A stretch of 64,000 bases of DNA from JAKFVC01 sp040386595. Its GTDB lineage: Bacteria > Planctomycetota > Planctomycetia > Planctomycetales > Planctomycetaceae. Positions 9,813 through 17,997 of the stretch are shown here, in pieces. The DNA is taken from the NCBI GenBank assembly GCA_040386595.1, contig JAZKFE010000109.1:1-64000 (forward strand), given 5' to 3'. Made by a program: the position numbers and the translations under genes. Below the pieces are notes generated by a model. The model saw only the letters and a program-made list of their open reading frames with translations. It was not told where the DNA came from and made no database searches. Numbering within the stretch: position 1 is the first letter of the stretch; each line of letters begins with the position of its first letter.

Positions 9813-11171
9813 TTACAGCAGTTCGCGGACTGGATCGCGACGGTCGAGCAAGTACTGCGGGCGACCGGTGGGATCGATGATGGTGGCGGTATTTACGTCG
9901 ATTCCCAACTGGTGGTACAACGTCGCGAAGACATCTTGATAATGAATCGGCCGGTCTTGCGGCACTTCGCCCAAACGATTGGTCGACCCGATCACCTGCC
10001 CCATTCGCATCCCGCCACCGGCCAGCAACGCACACGACGCCTGCGGCCAATGGTCGCGACCACCGTCTTTATTGATCCGCGGCGTACGTCCGAACTCACC
10101 CCAGACGATGACGCTAACATCCTGATCGAGCCCGCGTGCGTGCAGGTCTTCCACGAGTGCCGTCACTCCCTGATCGAGCTTCGCGAGTTGCTCGGGGAGC
10201 CGTTCGAAGTTCGCGCCGTGTCGATCCCAGCTGCCGAACGACAACGTGACGCAACGCACGCCCGCTTCGACCAACCGACGAGCCATCAGGAACTGATCCA
10301 TCCAATGCGGCCCGGCATCTTCGCCAAACGCCGGTGACGAGGAACCGCGGCCGTAGCGATCGCGCAACGTCGGATCTTCTTTTTCTAAATCCAACGCTTC
10401 GACTAGCTTGCTGGAGGCCAGCACTTCAAACGCTTTCTGCGTGAAGGCATCGACACCCTGCATGGTCGAACTGCTGTCCACGTTGCGTCGAAAACCGTCG
10501 AGGCTCGACAGCAATGAGCGGCGGTCGCGAAGTTGCTCCAATGTGACTCCGTTGAGTCGCATGTTGGCCATTCCTTCGCCGTCCGGCTGGAACGGGCCAT
10601 AGGCCAACCCCAGGAAACCCGGCAATCCCGGATTGCAATAGGGGGCATGCCCGGTCTTCGTCGTCAGTCCCACGAACGGTGGCACGGCCGGATCAACCGG
10701 ACCTTGAATCTTCGCCACTGCGGCACCCAGGGACGGATGATTTTCCTGGCGTCCCTTGGAACCAATCGGATAGCCGCTCAGACACATGTCCGACGCGTGC
10801 TGATCGGGGCCGCCATACAGCGAACGGATGATGGCGAACTTGTCCATCATTGTGGCCAGCCGCGGCATGTGTTCGCAGATTTCAATCCCGGGAACATTGG
10901 TCGAAATCGGTCGGAACGAGCCACGAATCTCAGCGGGAGCGTCCATCTTCAAGTCGTACATGTCCTGATGGGACGGCCCACCGGACAAGTAGATCATGAT
11001 CGTGGCCTTGTGCGACAGCGATTTTCCACGCACCAACGGCGAGGTCTCTTGCGCTTGCAGAATCTGCGGCAGCGCGAGCCCTCCCAAGGCCAGTCCGCCC
11101 AATTTCAAAAATTTCCGCCGAGACTGCCCGTCGCAATTCGCCGCACTCCGCTGACCGAAAATGGAGACCAT
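9813..11171 (-). CDS. DUF1501 family protein (Tat-exported)
   Basis: The 452-residue protein has a classic twin-arginine signal (SRRKFLKLGGLALGGLALP, residues about 17-35) followed by the DUF1501 hallmark IMIYLSGGPSHQDMYDLK and the late WGEFGRTPRINKDGGRDHW motif. The latter corresponds to the metal-site region of the sulfatase-like fold. Unlike the gene at 4799 it has no PSD1 partner directly attached; 272 bases separate it from the next leftward gene. Probably exported folded; substrate unknown. Confidence 0.92.
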   Translation of the reverse strand: MVSIFGQRSAANCDGQSRRKFLKLGGLALGGLALPQILQAQETSPLVRGKSLSHKATIMIYLSGGPSHQDMYDLKMDAPAEIRGSFRPISTNVPGIEICEHMPRLATMMDKFAIIRSLYGGPDQHASDMCLSGYPIGSKGRQENHPSLGAAVAKIQGPVDPAVPPFVGLTTKTGHAPYCNPGLPGFLGLAYGPFQPDGEGMANMRLNGVTLEQLRDRRSLLSSLDGFRRNVDSSSTMQGVDAFTQKAFEVLASSKLVEALDLEKEDPTLRDRYGRGSSSPAFGEDAGPHWMDQFLMARRLVEAGVRCVTLSFGSWDRHGANFERLPEQLAKLDQGVTALVEDLHARGLDQDVSVIVWGEFGRTPRINKDGGRDHWPQASCALLAGGGMRMGQVIGSTNRLGEVPQDRPIHYQDVFATLYHQLGIDVNTATIIDPTGRPQYLLDRRDPVRELL

Positions 11172-11432
11172 TCAATTGTTCTTTCTGCACGGAAAATTCG
11201 ACGGCCCAAACACACAACAAGATCGTACATCAAGAGTTGTTGACGCGGCAATCTGAACAGGGGGCTTTTTCAGACTCCTGTCGGACATTTTGTGCTGGAT
11301 GAAGATACCCCTGCCGTACGGTCCAATGGCGAATTATTAAAGAACTTAGGTCTCCACCGAGCATTTTTTAAGGGGCGTATTCCGTCGCAGCCGCCGTGTC
11401 ATCACGATCAAGTTGCATTCAGCGAGACTGTT

Positions 11433-12989
11433 TTAGATCAAATTTTTGATCGGCTGGCCGCGATAAACTCCGTAGGGGCGGCCAGTTGCGTCGTGGAAAT
11501 GTTGATCTGGCCCGATTCCCATGCAATGGAAGATCGTGGCAGCAAGATCTTCGGGAGTATAGGTTTCCGTCACCGGCATACCACCGTGTGAGTCGGTCCG
11601 GCCAATGATGCGACCGGGTTGAATGCCGCCCCCTGCAAAGAAGCACGGGAACGCATCGCCCCAATGGTGTCGACCGGGAGTAAAAACTTCCCCCGCGACA
11701 TTCTTGCCACCGACGGCAATCGGCGCGATACGGGGGGTACGACCCATCTCGCCGCACATGACGATCAGCGTTTCGTCCAGCAGGCCACGTTCCGACAAAT
11801 CATCCAGGAACCCGCTTAAACTATGATCCAGCGAGGGGAGCAGTCGGTTCTTGAGGTCACGGAACGCATTCTGATGCGTATCCCAGCCGGCAAGATTGAC
11901 TTGCACCATCCGCACACCCGCTTCCACCAAGCGACGTGCCACGAGGAACCCCTGGCCCCATTGGTCTCGTCCATACAAGTCCCGCGTGCGGTCTGATTCC
12001 TGCGTCAGATCGAAGGGATTAGATTTTCCGGGACGCGACGTCATCACAAACCGCATCGCCTGTTGCCGGTGTGCATCCCAAGCCATCAGATTGCCCAGTT
12101 GTTCCTGGCGATCATGAGTCTTCCGCAACCGTTCGAATTCCACCAGCAGTTCCGACCGTCGCTCCAGCCGCCCCAAACTCACCCCTTCCGCATGTCCAAA
12201 ATCGGGCAAACTGAAGGCCGGATTGCGGCAGCTCGAATTGTCCCACCAGGCCTTAGAACGCCCAGGTAGGCGTTCCGGATCAAGATTGGGGTCTGCATGT
12301 CGGAAGCAATTGGGGCATGAGCCACCTTCCGCACCACACGGGGCTGCAAGGTCGACGCCCAGCCGATCATAGAGCGGGCCTAACATCCCCGATTCGCGCC
12401 CCGGGTATTTCATTAGTTTCGTGCGGGGTAATTCAATTGTTGCCGGCAAGCCTACATCCGCGGCCGTGGGGGTGGCGTAGGCGATCATCGAACCGATTGA
12501 AGGCCAGCTGATCCGACCCGGGCGCGGAGCGACAATCGAGGCGTTGGTGTCACCTGCCGGCAACTCGGTGGTGCCCGTGTGCAGCAGATAATGGCAACTG
12601 TTATGTTCATTTCGAAATTGGCGGTCCGCGGTGTGGTTCATCGTTCGAATGATCGAAAATCGGTCCGAACGTGCCGCGAGCCCCGGCAGATACTCGCAAA
12701 ACACCTCTCCCGGAGAACGCGTTTGCGTGACACCGTACTCGCCGCGAATGGTATCGGGCGCTTCGGGTTTGGGGTCGAACGTCTCGTGCTGCGCGGGCCC
12801 ACCCGACTGAAAGATAAACACCACAGACTTCGCCCGACCCGCGTGCCGGGGCGCCGCAGCCTGCGCTTCCAGACGCAGCAGGTCACTCAGGCCCATACCG
12901 ACCAGACTCATGCCGCCGATCTGCAGCAGATCGCGTCGACCGAATCGGGGATGATCCTCGGACTGGCACCCGTGACGATGTGATGGCAT
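11433..12989 (-). CDS. DUF1501 family protein (Tat-exported)
   Basis: A third DUF1501 protein of about 518 residues. The Tat-like signal is FGRRDLLQIGGMSLVGMGL near residues 16-34. The family segment VVFIFQSGGPAQHETFDPKP follows, with a late CGEMGRTPRI motif. It carries an extra cysteine-containing insert (CGAEGGSCPNCFRHAD) absent from the other two. An in-frame ATG at 13019 would add ten residues; 12989 places the twin arginines at a normal depth. It is separated by 261 bases from the DUF1501 gene downstream. Confidence 0.9.
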   Translation of the reverse strand: MPSHRHGCQSEDHPRFGRRDLLQIGGMSLVGMGLSDLLRLEAQAAAPRHAGRAKSVVFIFQSGGPAQHETFDPKPEAPDTIRGEYGVTQTRSPGEVFCEYLPGLAARSDRFSIIRTMNHTADRQFRNEHNSCHYLLHTGTTELPAGDTNASIVAPRPGRISWPSIGSMIAYATPTAADVGLPATIELPRTKLMKYPGRESGMLGPLYDRLGVDLAAPCGAEGGSCPNCFRHADPNLDPERLPGRSKAWWDNSSCRNPAFSLPDFGHAEGVSLGRLERRSELLVEFERLRKTHDRQEQLGNLMAWDAHRQQAMRFVMTSRPGKSNPFDLTQESDRTRDLYGRDQWGQGFLVARRLVEAGVRMVQVNLAGWDTHQNAFRDLKNRLLPSLDHSLSGFLDDLSERGLLDETLIVMCGEMGRTPRIAPIAVGGKNVAGEVFTPGRHHWGDAFPCFFAGGGIQPGRIIGRTDSHGGMPVTETYTPEDLAATIFHCMGIGPDQHFHDATGRPYGVYRGQPIKNLI

Positions 12990-13290
12990 GTGACACCCGA
13001 AATTCCAGCGATGAAGCACCCGTAACGTCGTCCCACTCCTGACGTGACGCCCCGAGCACCGTCGGGTTCACATCAACCTACGCATTAACTTATAAACATG
13101 TAATGCTATCAATTCCTGCGACAGAGATCCAGATGATTCGCCTGATTGAATGGAAATTTTGAAAGGCACCAGACCCTCCCCAAGTCTCCAAGCCGGAGGT
13201 GGCATCTGTACTATCGATCTCGTGGGTTGACGGATCGGCCGGTTTGCGTCGAATATGTGAGTGGGGCAAAATGTTCACGTTCACCATTGG

Positions 13291-13836
13291 ATGCAGGATC
13301 TCAAGATGGCCATCTCGCACTTTGAAAAATACCCCGATCTGTCCTACCCACCCCCGCGCGGCAACGTGTTGTTGCTCAGCTGCATGGATTTGCGGTTACT
13401 GGACGATATCGTCGAGTTCATGAAGCAGGACAATTTGTCGAATCGATACGACCAGTTTATCTTGGCCGGAGCCGCGTTAGGAGCCCTGGGCGGGGGTGAT
13501 GGAAAGTACAGCCATTGGCGTCAATCATTTTTCGATCACCTTGAGGCAGCCCACACGCTTCATGACATCAAGGATGTTTACATCTTAGAGCACCGCAATT
13601 GTGGCGCTTATCACAAGGTGTTCCAAGTGGCTCCGGACTATGGCGACAGCGATGCGGACCTCAAGAAAGAGGCAGACTGTCATCGAAAGTACGCGCAATT
13701 GCTGGAAGAAGAAATCGCGACCTGGGCCAAGGCCCGACAGATCAACTTGCGAGTCCGCTCATTCCTGATGGGAATCCGAGGCGACGTCTCGGTCCTAACA
13801 GAGCCCAAGAAGCCACCCCGCGCGAAACGAAAATAA
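13291..13836 (+). CDS. Beta-carbonic-anhydrase-like protein
   Basis: The roughly 181-residue protein keeps the beta-carbonic anhydrase zinc signature: C31-M-D33-L-R35 (CMDLR), then H101-R-N-C104-G (EHRNCGAY). In the true enzyme these supply Cys, His and Cys to zinc and the Asp-Arg dyad. The surrounding sequence departs from classical enzymes (DSR is replaced by DLR, and a long insert follows HRNCG), so activity as CO2 hydratase is uncertain. A GTG at 13261 could add ten residues. It is divergent from the DUF1501 gene, the 300 bases between them presumably holding both promoters. Confidence 0.7.
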   Translation: MQDLKMAISHFEKYPDLSYPPPRGNVLLLSCMDLRLLDDIVEFMKQDNLSNRYDQFILAGAALGALGGGDGKYSHWRQSFFDHLEAAHTLHDIKDVYILEHRNCGAYHKVFQVAPDYGDSDADLKKEADCHRKYAQLLEEEIATWAKARQINLRVRSFLMGIRGDVSVLTEPKKPPRAKRK

Positions 13837-14010
13837 GCCCCCTCTCGCCAGGGCTTGGTGTCCTTTTCACCGAAATTGACACCGGCCCTGGACGTTTGGC
13901 ATCGGCCCACCGCAATGAAGGTCGAGTGATCGGACGATTGTAGCGGTACCACAACCAATCATGCTCCGGTAAGCGAACCTAACTAACGAACCCATACGAC
14001 TGAGTACTAA

Positions 14011-14481
14011 ATGTCTAGCAAAGGCGATGACCCGATTCCTCAGGACAACAACGACAATGGTAATCCGTATCCACCGGCCTACGAGGAAGGTTTCTTGAGG
14101 CAGGACTATGATCGAGTCGTGGCATCTTTAAATGAGGATCCGAACCAGGCGAAACTTTCATTCGGGATTCGAAATACAACACTCCTTCACGCTGCGGCAT
14201 ATGATGGAAAAGCAGACATCGTCAAGTTATTGCTAGCACTCGGTGCCAATGTCAACGCGAGGCATACCAATGGACGAACTCCGCTACATCTTGCCGCAAA
14301 CAAAGGATATCTAGACGTCATCGAAATTCTGGTTCGAAACGGCGCAGACATTGAGGCGAAGGATGAGGAGGGAATGACTCCGTTGATGTGGGGAATAATC
14401 TCAAGATCTGCGAGAAATGATCAGATAGTTTCATTGCTCCTAAGCCTTGGGGCGAAAAACATCCAAGTCTTGCCGCCATAA
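14011..14481 (+). CDS. Ankyrin-repeat protein
   Basis: This 156-residue cytosolic protein holds about three ankyrin repeats: TTLLHAAAYDGKADIVKLLL, then GRTPLHLAANKGYLDVIEIL and GMTPLMWGIISRSARNDQIV, with the usual ALGANVNA and NGADIEAKD linkers. Such repeats mediate protein binding. It opens the run of small plus-strand genes extending to 20.5 kb and is followed by a half-copy of the local MITE-like repeat. Small ankyrin proteins are frequent in immunity-type loci, but no partner toxin is seen here. Confidence 0.85.
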   Translation: MSSKGDDPIPQDNNDNGNPYPPAYEEGFLRQDYDRVVASLNEDPNQAKLSFGIRNTTLLHAAAYDGKADIVKLLLALGANVNARHTNGRTPLHLAANKGYLDVIEILVRNGADIEAKDEEGMTPLMWGIISRSARNDQIVSLLLSLGAKNIQVLPP

Positions 14482-14505
14482 GGATATCTAGCCGCTATCA
14501 GAATT

Positions 14506-14551
14506 CGCGGGGTGGCCCAGGTTTTTAAACCAGGGGGAGCGACGCGATTCC
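14506..14551 (+). repeat. Half-copy of the ~195 bp MITE-like repeat
   Basis: Left terminal repeat only: CGCGGGGTGGCCCAGGTT followed by an imperfect AACCAGGGGGAGCGACGCGA. The internal part and right end are missing. It sits between the ankyrin and SUKH genes. Confidence 0.7.
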
Positions 14552-14586
14552 TAATGGGGTACATCCCAATTGAATAGGTTGATGAA

Positions 14587-15060
14587 GTGAGAGATGTCAA
14601 CGAACTGAATATCAATGAGGGTGGAACCGCGGTGGTTCGTGAGGGGCCATCTGTCGCAGTTGTCGGCGACTTTGAACGACAATTTGGGGTATCGCTGCCA
14701 TGTGACTACGTCGCATTTTTGCGTCAGACAAATGGCGGTCACCCGGAAATTGATTCGTTTGTGCCATTCGGATGTCACAATCTCAATCGGTTCAATGTTG
14801 ATAGTTTCTACCACTTGTCGGACTTTAGTGAAGCCGACACCTTGAACCTTTGGCGGGCGGCACGAGATTGGCGAGATATTCTTGGGAGTTTGTGCATCCC
14901 CTTTGCGCAGGACGGTGGCGGCAATCAAATCTATTTCGATTTGACTCGTGGCGCTGAAGTGTTTTTGTGCATTCACGATGAGTCGTTCAAAAGAGTGTAC
15001 GTTGCCGAGTCATTCTTAAGTTTTCTGGACTTGCTTGAAGTAGACGAGGACATGATATGA
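14587..15060 (+). CDS. SMI1/KNR4 (SUKH) family protein
   Basis: The 157-residue protein has the SUKH-fold pattern: FERQFGVSLPCDYVAFLRQT followed by NGGHPEI, a central FVPFGCHNLNRFN, then LCIPFAQDGGGNQIYFDL and a terminal FLSFLDLLE helix. SUKH proteins are best known as immunity proteins against polymorphic or contact-dependent toxins, though many have unknown roles. No cognate toxin is adjacent. Its stop overlaps the start of the next gene by four bases (ATGA at 15057-15060), indicating coupled translation. Start codon is GTG. Confidence 0.85.
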   Translation: MRDVNELNINEGGTAVVREGPSVAVVGDFERQFGVSLPCDYVAFLRQTNGGHPEIDSFVPFGCHNLNRFNVDSFYHLSDFSEADTLNLWRAARDWRDILGSLCIPFAQDGGGNQIYFDLTRGAEVFLCIHDESFKRVYVAESFLSFLDLLEVDEDMI

Positions 15061-15386
15061 GCGTAAACGAACGCTACTTTGGAAAGCCATTTCTTCGTCT
15101 TGTCGAATGCTATGTTCTTGAAGCCATTGGAAAATTGTCGACTGAAGATCGGGTTCGTCTGAACGACATGGCACCGCAGCTTCGGCAAGTGTACGGTGTG
15201 GATGGTTCGTGGGATTTAATCGTCGCATCGGTGATGAACTTTCCAGCGTCATTACCAAAACAGATTGAAGGGATCTGGATCGCGAATCGGGAGAAGTCGA
15301 CATCCAGCGGAGAGGAACTTACTCCGGAAGATTTTGTTGAGATGTTCGTCGACAAGAACTTTCCAATGGATGCCCCGGCTTCTTGA
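15057..15386 (+). CDS. Hypothetical protein coupled to SUKH gene
   Basis: This 109-residue protein begins inside the SUKH stop codon (ATGA), so the two are co-translated. It is mostly helical (VECYVLEAIGKLSTEDRVRL; LTPEDFVEMFVDKNFP) with no signal peptide or membrane segment. I do not recognise the family. A protein coupled to a SUKH protein may be a partner or second immunity component; this is inference. Just after its stop, another frame stays open to about 15552 with repeat-like sequence, which may be remnant coding DNA. Confidence 0.6.
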   Translation: MSVNERYFGKPFLRLVECYVLEAIGKLSTEDRVRLNDMAPQLRQVYGVDGSWDLIVASVMNFPASLPKQIEGIWIANREKSTSSGEELTPEDFVEMFVDKNFPMDAPAS

Positions 15387-15574
15387 AGTTAGAGGTGCGA
15401 ATCGACCAGGCGGCGAAGGCTTCTCCGATGCGTTGTATGTGATCAATGCATTGAAAGATTCAGAGAATCTCAATGAGCAACTACCGGCAATCTCGTTTTT
15501 TGCAAGCTTGCTCGATAAGCGATTTAAAAGGCGATGGGGCGACCAGACTTGAATTTCTATGCTAACAGAGCAGC

Positions 15575-15790
15575 ATGAGCATAATTTACCGCATTCTTCA
15601 AGCTCCTCCCGGGTATCCAGAAGAGCAACAATACATGGTGGTTGGATATGAAAATCTGGATTTCACCTCCAGCATAAAGAGTCATGGGCCGCAGCAGTTT
15701 GCTACGACGCTGAACGAAGCTCGCCAAATGATTCCCCCGAACGCAGGGTGGCCCGGGTTGCTCCGCAACCTGGGTCTACAGGAGGCCTAA
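15575..15790 (+). CDS. Small hypothetical protein whose C-terminus is repeat-derived
   Basis: The 71-residue frame reads as a normal protein for about 56 residues (MSIIYRILQAPPGYPEEQQY to NEARQMIPPNA). It then runs into the palindromic repeat beginning at 15743, giving GWPGLLRNLGLQEA and a stop. The repeat most likely truncated a longer gene and supplied a new C-terminus. Function unknown. The stop codon lies inside GCCTAAT at 15785-15791, which resembles an integron R'' box. Confidence 0.5.
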   Translation: MSIIYRILQAPPGYPEEQQYMVVGYENLDFTSSIKSHGPQQFATTLNEARQMIPPNAGWPGLLRNLGLQEA

Positions 15791-15911
15791 TAACGAGTTG
15801 GCATTTTCGATGTGACGCATCACATTCGATATTGCGAATCTGACACCGTAGTCCGGTTGCCGGATGTGACTCCTGTAAACCCAGGTTGCGAAGCAACCTA
15901 GGCCACCCTGC
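15743..15911. repeat. Palindromic element (type B), ~43 bp inverted ends
   Basis: The left end reads CGCAGGGTGGCCCGGGTTG then CTCCGCAACCTGGGTCTACA; the right end is its near-perfect reverse complement (CTCCTGTAAACCCAGGTTG through CCACCCTGCG). Total length about 169 bp. The outermost CGCAGGGTGGCC is shared with the ~195 bp repeats, but the interior is different, so this is a related second family. Confidence 0.75.
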
Positions 15912-15934
15912 GACTGAATACCTAAACGTTGGGC
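15785..15934 (+). other. Possible attC-like site
   Basis: GCCTAAT (15785-15791, overlapping the stop codon) and GTTGGGC (15928-15934, 18 bases before the next ATG) pair as RYYYAAC/GTTRRRY-like boxes, allowing G-U. The site overlaps the palindromic element, so the match may be coincidental. Confidence 0.25.
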
Positions 15935-15952
15935 TATTGATGGATAAGTGCG

Positions 15953-16393
15953 ATGGACAACCAAGAACAACCATTTCCTTTGAGTGATGCACGCTCCCTC
16001 CCATTGGGCCTTTCGGCATTCGGACGCTCAAAAGAATGGGAACTGTCTGTTGATGAAACGACATCAGGTACGGACAGATGGTTTGCCCAAATCGAAGGTC
16101 CCTCGGTGTATCTCTACTTTGAGATTTCATCTCCAAGAGTCATCGTTGATATGCTCGCATTTCTGGAAGCCTCACAATTACCGTCGGTTGGAAGCCCTAA
16201 TGAGATGGAGATCGGACTACTTGGTGGAAGTGCGGTAAGAATCGTGAGAGATGTCGAATTCCCAGACCGCTGTTTTCTCTGCATCCAAACACAAGGGCCG
16301 ACGACGATACAGATCTCTTTCGTAGCAGATGATTTGGAAGCACTTACAAACGCAGCGCGTCAAGTCAGCGATGAGCTTTTTCCCACAAAGTAA
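15953..16393 (+). CDS. Hypothetical protein, 146 residues
   Basis: I do not recognise a family. The protein is cytosolic, alternating beta-like segments (WFAQIEGPSVYLYFEIS; RCFLCIQTQGPTTIQISFVA) with a helix (VIVDMLAFLEAS) and a C-terminal helix (DDLEALTNAARQVSDEL). It sits between the type B palindrome and a full MITE-like copy that begins four bases after its stop. Like its neighbours it is a small, single, plus-strand gene. Confidence 0.6.
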   Translation: MDNQEQPFPLSDARSLPLGLSAFGRSKEWELSVDETTSGTDRWFAQIEGPSVYLYFEISSPRVIVDMLAFLEASQLPSVGSPNEMEIGLLGGSAVRIVRDVEFPDRCFLCIQTQGPTTIQISFVADDLEALTNAARQVSDELFPTK

Positions 16394-16396
16394 ATA

Positions 16397-16592
16397 CGCT
16401 GGGTGGCCCAGGTTCTTGAACCTGGGGGAGCGAAGCGACTTAGAGGCCGAGGCTTCCCCGGTGCAATGAATCCCGATAAGCAACATCATACTCTCCCCGT
16501 GGATGAAAACACCCGAGTATTGGAGCAGATAGTCGAAGTGGCCTCTCATTCGCTTCGCTCACACAGGTTCCGAGAACCTGTGCCACCCCGCG
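16397..16592 (+). repeat. Full MITE-like repeat copy (196 bp)
   Basis: Starts CGCTGGGTGGCCCAGGTTC and ends GAACCTGTGCCACCCCGCG. The first ~38 bases (through GAGCGAAGCGA) are the near-inverse of the last ~38 (from TCGCTTCGCTC). The interior CTTAGAGGCCGAGGCTTCCC and CAATGAATCCCGATAAGCAA is shared with copies at 17684, 18553, 19378 and 23493. Confidence 0.88.
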
Positions 16593-16679
16593 GTCACGCC
16601 TATCTTGGTTCGGCGGAGTGCGCACTGGCATGTAAAGCTTGTAAGAAGTCCTGACTAAAGCAACACGATGGAGTGAAGC

Positions 16680-16901
16680 ATGGATCCTATGGTTATGGGT
16701 GGTCGAATTGCAGTCGTCGTGATGCTGTTCTGCCTTATATTAGTCACGATATTGGGCGTGCTAGATCTACCATTTCCTCCAATCGAGAAATGGCATGCTG
16801 TATTGTTCTGTTTGGGGATATATGCGTTTTCACTTTGGATCCGCAGGAGACGGGGCGAAAAGGGGGACGGGGAAAGCGCCAGCAAAGCCGGAAGCGAGTA
16901 G
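16680..16901 (+). CDS. Small two-helix membrane protein
   Basis: The 73-residue protein has two hydrophobic stretches, VVVMLFCLILVTILGVLDL (about 12-30) and HAVLFCLGIYAFSLWI (about 39-54), then a basic cytoplasmic tail RRRRGEKG. The positively charged tail suggests an N-in, C-in hairpin. I do not recognise a family. It stands alone between two repeat copies. Confidence 0.55.
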   Translation: MDPMVMGGRIAVVVMLFCLILVTILGVLDLPFPPIEKWHAVLFCLGIYAFSLWIRRRRGEKGDGESASKAGSE

Positions 16902-16949
16902 CGGATGCAGGAAAGGAAAAAGGGGGTGTTCTACATTATTGATGTTTCA

Positions 16950-17074
16950 CGCAGGGTGGCCCAGGTTCTTGAAACTGGAGGGGCGAAGCGACTTTGAGGT
17001 CGAGGTTTCCTCGACGCGTCGCGTGTGATTAATGCATCGAGAATCTCAATGAGCGGCATCATCCGCACCCCGCG
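16950..17074 (+). repeat. Internally deleted MITE-like copy
   Basis: Begins CGCAGGGTGGCCCAGGTTC and retains GAGGGGCGAAGCGACTTTGA, then diverges through a GAGAATCTCAATGAGC stretch and ends CGCACCCCGCG. About 70 bases of the usual interior and right arm are missing. Confidence 0.6.
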
Positions 17075-17160
17075 AATGAAGATGCCCCCTGTTTTCTTGG
17101 TGATGACTTCTTACCACCGTCATATTTGAGTCGTGCAGAGTCACGCGAAGGGTACAACAT

Positions 17161-17643
17161 ATGACTCCTTCTAAGCGGCTACTTCCTGGATCAGGACTCC
17201 TCTTTACAAATCGTGCCATTCGAATCCTATTGCTGGCGGGAAAACTCGCGCGTCAGACCACGTCCTTGGTCTCGCCATCGCATATTCTACAAGCACTAGC
17301 ATGGGGGGAGCGGGGCAACGGACGAGCGATACTAGAGCGCAGCAGCATTGATTTGCCTGCGATCGTTGGGATGCCACCGGATTTTCTCGGAGGCATGCTG
17401 GATAAAATTCCAATGATTGCCCTTGAGCTTGACGGCCTTTCGAATCAATTAATTGAGCTTGGTGGGAGAGAGACTTTGGACGTTGGATTGGGAAAAGCGA
17501 TTGGGACTGAAAGTTTGGTCTTCGGAATATTAGCAATGACCGACTTGCCGGAATGCAAGATCTTAACCCAGTATGGTGTCTCTTTAGTGAGTGCAAAAGA
17601 GGCACTCGATCGCGCGCGAAGAGAGGTGAGAAAGGAGGGCTGA
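17161..17643 (+). CDS. Clp N-terminal-domain-like protein
   Basis: The 160-residue protein resembles a stand-alone Clp repeat (N) domain. A first helical repeat contains SPSHILQALAWGERGNGRAI. A second contains GTESLVFGILAMTDLPECKI, then a KEALDRARREV helix. In ClpA/ClpC this domain binds adaptors and substrates; free-standing versions are known but their roles are mostly unknown. The 3' end lies in a 14-bp tandem repeat, so the terminal REVRKEG and stop are repeat-encoded and probably variable. Confidence 0.65.
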   Translation: MTPSKRLLPGSGLLFTNRAIRILLLAGKLARQTTSLVSPSHILQALAWGERGNGRAILERSSIDLPAIVGMPPDFLGGMLDKIPMIALELDGLSNQLIELGGRETLDVGLGKAIGTESLVFGILAMTDLPECKILTQYGVSLVSAKEALDRARREVRKEG

Positions 17644-17682
17644 GAAAGGAGGGCTGAGAAAGGAGGGCTGAGAAAAGAGAGG
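17627..17682 (+). repeat. 14-bp tandem repeat spanning a stop codon
   Basis: Three exact copies of TGAGAAAGGAGGGC (17627-17668) and one degenerate copy (17669-17682). The stop codon of the Clp-N-like gene is the TGA that opens the second unit. As 14 is not a multiple of 3, copy-number change could alter the reading frame only upstream of the first in-frame TGA. Confidence 0.85.
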
Positions 17683-17683
17683 C

Positions 17684-17880
17684 CGCGGGGTGGCCCAGGT
17701 TCTTGAACCTGGGGGGAGCGAAGCGACTTAGAGGCCGAGGCTTCCCTGGTGCGTTGAATCCCAATAAGCAACATCACACGCTCCCCATGGGCGAAAACAC
17801 CTGTGGATTGAAGTAGATCATCGAAGTGGCCTCTCATTTGCTTCGCTCGCACAGGTTTAGAGAACCTGTGCCGCCCCGCG
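17684..17880 (+). repeat. Full MITE-like repeat copy (197 bp)
   Basis: Starts CGCGGGGTGGCCCAGGTTC and ends GAACCTGTGCCGCCCCGCG, with the shared interior CTTAGAGGCCGAGGCTTCCC. It lies directly after the 14-bp tandem repeat. Confidence 0.88.
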
Positions 17881-17997
17881 TAAGCAAGCGCGGCAAGCAC
17901 TACTCGCGAAGATTACGGACAAATGATATAACCCCTTATACTACAAGCGGCAATGCCATTCGTTCCTGGCATTTTCCATTGTGCCGGCGCTACGATA

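Noticed and set aside
17627..17682. CRISPR-like repeat
   Set aside because: The 14-bp units are contiguous without spacers and span a coding end; no cas genes are present.
17445..17900. Minus-strand frames reading through the MITE-like repeats
   Set aside because: Similar residues (e.g. EASASKSLRSP) recur because the repeats recur; they are repeat translations, not genes.
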